A program made the position numbers and the translations under genes. A DNA stretch of 22,643 bases, from NCBI GenBank assembly GCA_028565635.1, contig JAOXYB010085942.1:1-22643 (forward strand). The letters are read 5' to 3'. This document shows positions 1-9,435 of this stretch, in pieces (position 1 is the stretch's first letter; each line of letters starts with the position of its first letter). Below the pieces are notes generated by a model. The model was not told the DNA's origin and ran no database searches. It saw only the letters and a program-made list of their open reading frames with translations. Source of the stretch: Phoronis ovalis (Eukaryota; Phoronida; Phoronidae).

Positions 1-64
1 ATATATGTACGTAAGTATGTGTGCATGTCTATGGGTACGCGCGCGTGCATGTGTATATATATGT
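1..64. repeat. Alternating purine-pyrimidine (TG/TA/CG) tract
   Basis: A low-complexity run of TA, TG and CG dinucleotides that includes an uninterrupted ACGCGCGCGTGCATGTGTAT stretch. Such sequence can adopt Z-DNA when negatively supercoiled. It probably extends beyond the left edge. Confidence 0.6.
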
Positions 65-242
65 CTGTGAAGTCATCACAACAAACAATTTATTTTCACT
101 GTTATGCTTACTAATGAGTGCGTTTAGGTTAAAAAATTGTCCTATGTTCTACTGCAGTATCACATATCACTGTAAATACATGTGACTGAAAAAAATTATT
201 GCTGTGGTTGTTTCCTATTAAACAAGATACTAGCCATCCTAC
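1..242 (-). other. RXR intron 3 (partial)
   Basis: This intron follows the zinc-finger-2 exon and runs off the left edge. I see no further RXR exon here. The first 60 bases are an alternating purine-pyrimidine stretch, described separately. Confidence 0.8.
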
Positions 243-400
243 CTTCACGCTTCATTCCCATATTTAAGCACTTCATGTATCGGCAGTACTGACAACGATT
301 CCTCTGTCTTTTATCTATAATACAGTTTCTGTCATCTCGGCAAGCATATGTCAACTCCTTGCGGATAGTTCTCTTGAAGAAACCTTTGCAACCCTCACAG
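243..400 (-). CDS. RXR: RXR coding exon 3 (zinc finger 2)
   Basis: The acceptor TATCTTGCAG ends at 401. The donor GAAG|GTAGGA has GT at 242-241. The 158-nt exon encodes [11 protein letters not shown] through to GMKRE and ends in phase 1. The right-hand junction falls at the T-box just after the DNA-binding core, where I recall molluscan RXR isoforms differing by a few inserted residues. Confidence 0.96.
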
Positions 401-3400
401 CTGCAAGATAAGGAAATTCGTTATATGTTAATATTTGGACTATCAGTTGATTAAAATAAAATTTGTTAGGAAAACAAATTTAGCCAACCTGTTATATATA
501 TCATACATATATTTCAAAGAATAAATTCATTAACAATGCATTTACTGGAACCCCTTATTGTTGAGTTTGATCATAAAACTAGCAAACTATACATAATCTA
601 TTTTAATTACTTTGACATTTAAAAAAACAGCTAATTATTTTGTTTTTCTTCTACAATGGGGACGATATACCTTATTAGCTCTTATTCTATTGTTTAATTA
701 TATATTATGCAATATTCTACTGTATTAATCTTTCCCATTATAGGCTTTTCCCCCCGGGAGGCTTCTTTGCTAGAATTACTTGTAATCTCGACTAGGGTTA
801 CTGAATAGCCCCAATTAACAACTGTCCAATAGGAGCATCCCAGTGCATGTCCTGTTAATATGTTTCTACAATACATTTTATTTTTAAATCCATGTTGTTA
901 TCATTGTTTTACTAAATTACTATATTACAAAAAACAAACATTTAGAATTCACATTAAAGTTAAGTGTAGTATCTGAAATTTAGGTTTTGATCATACATAA
1001 AACTATTTAAAAGATTGATTGTTTCGTGAAGTGGCGTGGAACTGATGTTGGTGTGTCAACAAAACCCTAGACTACAATTCATGACTGCACTGCATGTTCC
1101 AAGTGATTTTTAAGGAATGTGGAAGCTAATTCTTTACAAGATACAGTTGTGTACCTAAGCAAATAATATAAAAACATATATATTTAATCTTCATAGAAGG
1201 AAGCCTGACTGATAAATAACCAGTATAATTATAGACTTGCCAAAACCCTAGATATATTGAGGCACATAAATATTTTAATGTTTTTTAAACTTATGAAAAA
1301 CATACTAGACAATTTTAAAATACACTGCACATCAATAGACTAGGTAAATACAGCAAATACATGCAACTAAACAGTCTATTGTCAAAACTGCACAGCAACA
1401 AGGAATAACTCAGCATTTAGATATGACGCACACAAATCTTATATGATATGCTGTGCAGTGCTACAACATGTTTAGTCATCAAAAGGTGGCTTGGTTTATT
1501 CTTGAAAAATCTTACATTTGCTTCCAAAATAGATGCCTATCAGATCATTATTTTATATTTTCAGTTACCCATTTATGAATTGGGCATTACCTTTCCAAAA
1601 TCTAATATATCAAATCTTCACTTTATCTATGTTTGCTAAAAAAAATTAGTACCGAAGTAAACAATGTAAAACTATCCTTACCTATAGACACCATAATGCT
1701 TGCCACTTGCTCGGTCACCACAAATAGCACAGATGTGTTTGGTCGACATGTGTGTAGTGTGTGGCATATGTGGTGGAGGGGACGCAGCTCCCATTGACAT
1801 AGGTGACATTGAAAAAGAACTTGACGGTGACATGGGTGTCCCAGATGATGGAGAATGCATTGTCGGACTGCTCATAGGGGGAGTTAATGGCGATGTCATT
1901 TGTCCTCCACCGAATGAGTAATATGGAGGCAATGGACCCCCATGACTTTGTGACTGAAGATGTGTCAGATCAGGCTTAATTTCTGGTGGGGATCCCATAG
2001 GCATAGACATGGGACTTCCAAGATCAAGGCCGCCATTTGAATCAACAGAATCTGCAATAAATAAAATAGGGATTAAAGTACAGTTGCATGTTCTATTCCT
2101 GATTTTCAATATTTACCAATATTCTTAATAGTTACTGACTGATAACTTATTTTAAGTCATCCCATTTTTTGCAGCTCATTGAATTTCACTATATATATTA
2201 ATACATGTTATTTATTCACTTTTATGATATTATTTAATTATTACCAATAAAATCCAAAAAGTAAATAAATTTCTTACAATAAAATACACTTACACTCATA
2301 GCTGTACATATTAAACATAAAATTAATATCAAAACATGTTAATATCTAGGCAGCCATATTCTACAGCATTTTATCCCCAGATAAAGGTGCTATGTCTGGA
2401 AGTATTATCTAACAGGCAAGGTTAATGTACTGTGCTAGTTGATGCAGATTAATAAATACCCAAGGCATGTTATGTTACGTCAGTTATAAATACCAACCAT
2501 ATACAAGTAGCAGTTTTCAACATAAAATTATAATTTCAACTATAATGCTAAAATAATAATTTAAATTTAATTTAAAGTTTCAGGTAATTGTTGTATTATT
2601 TTAAAATTCTTTTCTCCATCATATCAGGCAGTGGTATATTGATTCCCTGTGTCCAGTCATTACAGGTCAAAGAACTGTGTTACTAAATATACACATACAA
2701 ATATCCTGTGGATTGCTATGTAATGTATACTTTAAGTAGACAGTGTACACAGTACATTGTACCTTGTTATCTTGACATTTTTAGCTGATGCCAAGGTTTT
2801 ATATGCCACACATCCAAATTCTGCATGGTATACAAATTACATTAAATTAAAAATGTTCTCCTAGAATAAAACATCTCAAAAATAGTAAAATCTCACTACA
2901 CATAAATTTTCAGCTAACTATTTGTGTACAATTCAAAATATATATACTTACAATAATTATGATTTTCAAACGAAAATGGTGACACTGGTATACTTAACAT
3001 TGTGAATGCCAAGCTAAAATTGACAAGTGACAGACAATAGCTTTCCTTCTCAGCAGATGATTTAACTGTGATGAGATGACAACGTACAGAAAGTTAGTAG
3101 AAATAATGCACCCAAATGCTAAGCCTCGTCATGTATTGATGAACACGCCCGAAGGATAAAATGAATTATTTTATGATATATTAAATTTAAAACAGGCTAT
3201 TATAAAATACTGGTGTCACTCTATACCAGGGTACCTGTGACCTGTAGATTATATATATATTTATGCAAATTGATTTACAGTGCAAGTAAGAAAAAAATAT
3301 GGGTTATGCCCTTAAGCTGCACTAAATAACTCTTTAAAATTAAGATTTCCTTATAAAATAAAGGGGTGAAAAAAATTTCAAAATGGATGTTCAAACAGTT

Positions 3401-6400
3401 TATTCAACTGTTCAGTCACTTGTAACATCATAAAGATTTTAAGGCACTTATTGCACTTAGTGATAGACTGAGATAAAGTTCTAAAGGAATAGCTAAAGAA
3501 TTCATACAAGTTCTGTAACTGCTTACTTTGCTACGATATTATACAAAACTTCACTATTAAAAAAAATTGTACATGTGTGAATGTATCTTTGATTTTTTTA
3601 ATCTAACATACTTAATAATTTGCCATATGATACTTAATTTTTGGGAACTATTTTTTAGTTATGACAGACGATTTTATCCCCTGCCTTAATGGTGCTTTTA
3701 TGAGTTTCGTACACTTTTTTAGGTCCAATTGAAATTACCAGGTTTTTGTCACGTTTACACTACAAATCAGGCTAATCGGCCTGGAAATTGATTATAAATC
3801 AAAACTCCCTCTTAATATACATGTTGCAATCCATCATCAAAATATTCTAACAAACTGTTAGATAAAACAGTGTCTGTTCTAAAGAGAAAACTGCAAAAAT
3901 TTAAATGCAATTTCGTCATGTTATATAACAAAACAATAGTTTGTAAGCAACGTCACAATCGAATTTTTAGCATTTGCTTTTGGATATATGATTTAGAGAT
4001 ATACCATAATACTTGTATCACTGAAAATTGAAAAAGGAGTGGCTTAAAAACTAAATCATTATTAAAATGACAACAAATCTACAGACAATTAAATTTAACT
4101 TACATGAGCTGTACAACAGCCATTCATCCTCAGTCAGCACCATTCTGCTGCTATTCACATGAAACACCTAATACTACATACACATAACTTTTATTTTAAC
4201 CATATCATATGCCTACACTTTAATCTTAAAATAGGTATAAACTATTGCTAACAGAATAGGTACTTAGTGCAAAAATAATACATAACAGAAGATCCAGAAT
4301 TTTCTAGGCTACTAGGTACTTTTTAAAATTCCAAGCAGCTGGAGCTCACAAAACAATTACCCAACCAAAATGTTTACCTTAATTTAACCTACCTATGTTT
4401 TTACAGTGGGAACAATGGTTCCGAAAATAACAACTTTAGTAAAAGTAGACTCATTTAGATTTGCAGTTTGTTTAGATCCTTCTTGTTTGTTTGTTTTTAA
4501 AATGCAGTAGTTAATGCTGCCATATTGAGTATATATTTTCACTATGCCCATATGCAACAATATATAATCTGATTGTGATGATGTTTCAACTATTAATTGG
4601 AAAACAATGTTCAGACTTCAGCAAATTTATAAGATATATAATAATCTATTTAGAGATTAGGAGCTTTGCTATAAAGACAAAATTAAAATCAGTGTTACTT
4701 TTCATCTTTTAAAAGTTTCAAACATTGGTATAGAAACCCCATCTATCCATAATTTGTACAATTTAGAACTGCTGCAATACAATCAAGTGCTATGCTAAAT
4801 CATTTTCCATAAATATATACCATTAAGTCTAAGGTTATTAGCACACTGAAAAATAATATCTGCATACTCAACATACCATCAGTAGGTTACTGAGTCAAAA
4901 TAAACAAGTGTCAAACTATAAAGAATACATTATATAGACAAGCAGGCCAAAAATGTCTATACTGTGTTCAATTCTGCAAATACAAAGTGCTTGTAATGAC
5001 AAAATTATTAGAAAACAAATTCACCATGGCCTGACTAGTACTTCTATATGACCAGTAGTTAGCAAGTTGGACAATGATGCAGTGAACATAGTTTCTGTAG
5101 TGCTTTCAAGAAGCTCACACAAGCTCCCATATTGATGGTACTTACTCATTTAGGAGCATCTTTTTTTTTATCATGCATTAATCAGCACTTCTTTCAAGTA
5201 CAAAACAAGGGAACATCTGCTAATTTAATTTACAACATTTTAATTATATCCTCATTGTCACTAAACACTAATGTACAGAGTGGACAAGAAAAGTTGACTA
5301 GTTACAGTATCCAATTTGTATTTAGTGGATGCATGGGTTCCAGGTAAAATATGCAAATACAGCAAAGAAGCATACAGATTTCACATCTTAAAATGTCTTC
5401 TAACATGTTTATGTGTACCTGCTGTTCCATTTATTGATTTTTTTTTTCTACAAGCAATTAAAAGTCTTAGTTTGGTATAGAAACACTGTAATGATACAGG
5501 AAAACAGTAATTATTATCTGTCACCATAGTTACTGTCAAGATCACCTTTGAATTTCAATTGCAGAGACAGGGACTTTATCTTAGGAAAGCTAGAGGTATA
5601 TGACACAGACTTTCGAATAAATACCTGAGTTGTGCTGTCATTTCAGTAATTGCACAGGATATTTCATAAATATTGTTTATTTATTAAAGTAGTAATATAT
5701 TTCAAATTGTATTTAAGAACTGCAAGTTATTTTGCTTTTATGAGATCACATTTGCAAATATATGCATGTACTAAATGTTATGTTGTTTAGAAACCATTGT
5801 ATTGATATAAATATGTATCATGTATGGCCAAGGACAGAACTTTCATAGTTTCTATGTAATTTTATGGTATTTACTTACTGTATTTACTTAATTTTTCTCA
5901 GACTTTTACTGACATACTTTTCTACAAGTTATTTCAATTACACATAAAAAGCTGAAGAGAATACAGTTTGCAGAAAATGCTAATGTTACCAGCTTATTGA
6001 AGTGGGAATAGTTCCCAAGGGGGTAGGCAGGGAAGAAGAAAGTGGGTAAGCATTTTTCGACATATTTGCGAGTAAAAGGGTAACTTATTGTAGCCATCAG
6101 CACATTACATGCTTTGGGTACATATTTACCTAAATCATGACACTAGGTTTAGGTACCGTAGTTGCTAAAAATCTTAGTTATTGTTGTCCCTACTAACTTC
6201 CATTTGAATGGTTATGGGGCATGGTTTTGATCAAACTTCTTATCTTACAAGCATGAATTGAGAATTAGTCATATCATTTTTTTGACAAACTACAAATAGG
6301 GTGTTTTTCCAATATAGTTATCCCCCCTTAGGATGCAGTTTTCTCCACAAAAAACTTATACTTGTTCAGGGCACCAATGAACTTTAGTACATAAATCTTG

Positions 6401-8657
6401 AATTATTTATCTATCCATTTTTGGGGTTTACATAAATAATATCATTGGACCTGGAACATGTATACACTATTTTATGGAGAATACTGGGATGTTATTTCTT
6501 TTGATTGGTCATCAGGAGTGGGTATTTTGAGAACACCAGTCAGTCATAAGGAGCTTTCTTAAATAGAAACATGAGTACCAATTTATATATTGCCTCCCTC
6601 TCCTCTGGGGAAAAGTTGTTAACTATGGCTAGGCATTCACAGTGCAGATGTTGCTAATGTTTTTGATCATACCTGAAGATAAAAATGACTCAAAACAAAA
6701 TAAACCAAGTATCTATAAATACATTTTGTTTCTGCAATGGAACTTTTAACCCAGTTGAACTAATGTAACAAAGGAAAATGTACCTAACATTGGATACTCA
6801 CACAAAAGAGTAGGTCACCTGCATAAAATTCAACTGTTAACCATAGGGCAACATTTTAAAACTCATTCAATGTAACATATCATCTTGATATTTTAATGAA
6901 AAAAAATCTCATTGACCCATTCTTGCAGAAAACAATACAATCTCAAACATATTCATATCTTAATAGTATATATTTCTTTAAAAAAAACATGTAGAGAACT
7001 ATTGATGCTGGAGCAGTTCATACAAAAAACATTAGTGGCAATGCATTTGAGGTCTGCAGAACAAACTGAACTATGACCTACATCAAATCTTTTCCACAAA
7101 TTATGTTGCCATGTTTAAACTGACCTTGTAGACATTGTTCTCAGCTTCCCATTATTGCCATTTTTTCTTCCTGACAGTTAATACATTACAAGTCTTCAAA
7201 TGTTCAAACCCCTTAAGGCATTATCTCATATTAGTGTCTGTGATATATCTAGGAAAATTTTATAATGCTAATAGAACCTAGTACAGTAGGGGGCAAAGGC
7301 AGCATGAAATAGGGAGGATTAAGAAAGAAAATGCATTTCCATGTATATATTGTAAAAGCCTGAGCCATTCCATTAGGCAGTACTTAGTGAAAAAGAAAGT
7401 AATTATTAAAGGGGCAACAAAAAATTCCGTAAATGGGTTATATTGGACAACATTTTGCCATGTAATTATTATTTTTTGACATCTCAAGTAAAATATGTGG
7501 GATAGAATGTCCCTGACATGCGTAAAAAGATTGGAAAGATCCATATTTAACAAACATGAGAATTAGTAACTTTCTTTTAAAACACCACTAACACCACCAA
7601 AAAACAATAGATTTTACTTCATTTATAAACAAAAACAACAACATTCTGTTCCCAACATGTTGGCAAGAAAACTACAGATGCAATAACTTATGGTCTTTTT
7701 TCAATACATGTGCATTGGTGCTTTGAATCAACTACCTGGGATACTCCTGTCACATAGTTTTACCGTATTAAGAGAGTACAGAGTTTCTTCTTTTCGTCTT
7801 TTAGTTAGACATTCTAGTCCCTAGAGGGGTGACAGTCAAGAATAGTTACGTTACAAAACGCAGGATGAACGGGTAGACTTTTCAGAAGTTAGACAGGCTA
7901 CCCAGGGCACCCTGAAATGAGTATAAAATTCTGCGCCCACGGGTACCAAAAGAGATTGCAAAAATTGTAGTATATCCCCACCCCAAAATGTAACTAAAAA
8001 GCCCCCAGGGAGATTATCTTTGGTAGCCTAAACACTTGCAGCAATTAAAGATGGTACTTACTAGACATATATCCATAATATCCATCCATAGTTAAGACCT
8101 TGATCGCAGTAAAATTGAGGAATATTGACCTATATTTTACCCAGCCTAAGCAAGTCTAAATTAAGTAATTACTACTAGTAATACTAGTTACTATTCGCAT
8201 CAACACATTGATGACATTCTAGTTCCTAGTCTTAAGGTAAATCACGATATTAAGCCAATGTTATCCTCGATGTTTTACCAGTGTTTTCAACGAGTAAATT
8301 ATTAATGTACCAGGAGTCTCTCTTGTCCCTGATGCTAATTCTAGGCTACGTAATGTGATTACGTAAGTCTTCCAAGCAAAGATGAATGCAACTTCGGGCA
8401 TTGACCCAGGTTTGTTTACCCTCTCATCAGGTATAGTGACGTACTACGTAATGAATGCAAGACAGTCAGTGAACCTGTCACAATTACTAGTAAATATTAA
8501 CGTAACTGACATAAGCAAAAGATAAAGCGATTAATTATAAAATAGTAAATACTATTGGAATTTGTTACAAATTCGCCGCCATTTTGGAGCAATGGAATAT
8601 TTGTAATCAAATATTAGCAAGAATTACAAAAAGCTTACCTATTCTTGACCGATCCAT
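243..8657 (-). CDS. RXR: Retinoid X receptor, 5' part of gene (3' exons outside window)
   Basis: Nuclear receptor of the RXR (NR2B) family, a ligand-activated transcription factor that binds DNA as a homodimer or as common partner of other nuclear receptors. Three coding exons on the minus strand, 8657..8639, 2051..1682 and 400..243, splice in frame to 182 codons plus one base. Residues 1 to about 110 form a Ser/Pro/Met-rich A/B domain with many S-P pairs and a conserved IKPD motif. The DNA-binding domain starts near residue 112. Finger 1 is C-x2-C-x13-C-x2-C (Cys114, 117, 131, 134) with P-box CEGCKG. Finger 2 is C-x5-C-x9-C-x2-C, followed by [13 protein letters not shown]. All eight zinc ligands are present. 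The hinge and ligand-binding domain lie beyond the left edge. MDRS at the start matches the recalled start of molluscan RXRs. The family call is very secure; exon 1 is the least certain piece. Confidence 0.95.
401..1681 (-). other. RXR intron 2
   Basis: A 1281-nt AT-rich intron between the two zinc-finger exons, GT donor and CAG acceptor. No conserved exon, RNA gene or clear repeat was seen inside it. Confidence 0.85.
1682..2051 (-). CDS. RXR: RXR coding exon 2 (A/B domain and zinc finger 1)
   Basis: The acceptor TTTATTGCAG ends at 2052. The donor TATAG|GTAAGG follows at 1681-1680. The exon is 370 nt, entering in phase 1 and leaving in phase 2. It encodes the low-complexity Ser/Pro/Met/Gly N-terminal domain, then [19 protein letters not shown]. 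The final AG joins C of the next exon to make the Ser before CEGCKG, as in other RXRs. Confidence 0.96.
8347..8366. promoter_or_regulatory. Palindromic TACGTAAT / TTACGTAA bZIP-like site
   Basis: TACGTAAT and ATTACGTA form a perfect 8-bp inverted repeat around GTG. The right half contains TTACGTAA, the consensus of PAR-bZIP/NFIL3-type factors. A second TACGTAAT copy is at 8445-8452. Both lie 200-310 nt downstream of RXR exon 1 in its intron. Function is inferred only from the motif. Confidence 0.35.
8574..8587. promoter_or_regulatory. YY1-like CGCCGCCATTTTGG box
   Basis: On the minus strand this reads CCAAAATGGCGGCG, close to the YY1 core (ATGGCGGC). It lies about 50 nt downstream of the RXR exon 1 donor, and YY1 sites often sit just downstream of start sites. 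Motif match only. Confidence 0.35.
8639..8657 (-). CDS. RXR: RXR coding exon 1 (MDRSRI + 1 nt)
   Basis: The ATG at 8657-8655 has A at -3 and G at +4. Six codons (MDRSRI) and one base precede a strong donor, AG|GTAAGC, with GT at 8638-8637. The phase (one base carried over) fits the acceptor at 2053-2052 exactly and makes Asp7 across the junction. The MDRS start matches recalled molluscan RXR proteins. No transcript evidence is available, so an alternative first exon cannot be excluded. Confidence 0.75.
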
Positions 8658-8724
8658 TATACATTTCAGATATTTTCACTTATGTACTAAGCTGAAAGTT
8701 GCTTTCTGCATACAGCAAGACGAG

Positions 8725-8732
8725 TATTTATA
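8725..8732 (-). promoter_or_regulatory. TATA-like box upstream of RXR
   Basis: The minus strand reads TATAAATA, 68-75 nt upstream of the RXR ATG. With usual spacing transcription would start near 8700, giving a leader of about 40 nt. An AGGTCA half-site (8774-8779, minus strand) lies 42 nt further upstream. Confidence 0.45.
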
Positions 8733-9009
8733 GTGCGAATATCGTTTCAGAACTTATTATTATATCGCTTCTTTGACCTCCTACACACAGTGAGTTTACC
8801 ACATTCACTATATCGTCAGCATTAAAATTCGTTTTAAACAAGCAGCAACAACGTAAAATAGGAAATTCCTCTTTTGCAATTGTAAAAATACAATTTATAT
8901 AAGAACGATAACAAATATGAATATCGAGAACTCAAATTTGACGTAAATCAACAAATGCGTTTACTAAAAAAATACTGTACAGTCCTGAATATGGTAAGAC
9001 CAGGCACAG

Positions 9010-9022
9010 AGGTCAGGGGTCG
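9010..9022 (+). promoter_or_regulatory. DR1-like nuclear-receptor element
   Basis: AGGTCA-G-GGGTCG is two hormone-receptor half-sites in direct orientation with one base between them, the spacing bound by RXR homodimers and HNF4-type receptors. The first half-site is perfect; the second differs from AGGTCA at two positions. It lies about 350 nt from the RXR ATG and 414 nt from the WD40-gene ATG. Confidence 0.45.
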
Positions 9023-9029
9023 TATGGGG

Positions 9030-9037
9030 TGACGTCT
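9030..9037 (+). promoter_or_regulatory. CRE-like TGACGTCT
   Basis: Seven of eight bases match the CREB site TGACGTCA. It lies 8 nt after the DR1-like element. Motif match only. Confidence 0.3.
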
Positions 9038-9435
9038 GTATAAACAAACGCACATTTGGATTGTAAGAAGAGCGCCTTTGGATTCGAAGTACAGTAGAAC
9101 CCTAGATTATAATGATTCATTACTAAAAACCCGGTTTTTATTTAATGCTGAAAGAATGCAGTCGTTTTCTGGAATGTTACTGGTTATATTAGAAAGATTT
9201 TTTGTCCCATTTGTAGGACTTGTAATCAATTGAAAAATACTCGTTGAGTACTGGCTCTGATACTGTCGTAATTGTTATAAGACTATTCTCTTTACTTTAC
9301 AGACCGACAACTGCAAAAACAGTTAACATAATATTTAACGCTTTCCCAACATTTACTTTAATTATAAACTGCATGGAAAGCAGCAATATGTGACTGTTTT
9401 ATAATAAAGTCGAACCAACTTCGGTTATATATTGC

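Larger units (their letters stand above)
2052..8638 (-). other. RXR intron 1 (6.6 kb)
   Basis: This AT-rich interval between the short first coding exon and the A/B-domain exon has stops in all frames. Short open stretches near 5132-5347, 5906-6103 and 7278-7553 look like chance. Within about 320 nt of exon 1 lie TACGTAAT-type bZIP-like sites and a GCCGCCATTTTGG box, listed separately. Nothing else could be supported. Confidence 0.75.
8658..9435. other. Head-to-head intergenic region between RXR and the WD40 gene
   Basis: 778 nt separate the two start codons, which face away from each other. Two untranslated leaders and both promoters must fit here unless untranslated exons lie inside the neighbouring genes. 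The region holds a TATA-like box for RXR, a DR1-like nuclear-receptor site, a CRE-like TGACGTCT and a TATAAA on the plus strand (9039-9044). Confidence 0.7.

Noticed and set aside
1700-1921. Plus-strand open frame across the RXR A/B exon
   Set aside because: It is the antisense of a clear RXR exon and its composition mirrors the Ser/Pro/Met coding strand.
5132-7553. Short open frames in RXR intron 1
   Set aside because: AT-rich hydrophobic or low-complexity translations without conserved motifs or splice support.
9088-9122. TACAGTAGAACCCTAGATTATAATG resembling a pogo/Tigger-type transposon end
   Set aside because: No matching inverted end (GGTTCTACTGTA) was found nearby, so the resemblance alone is too weak.
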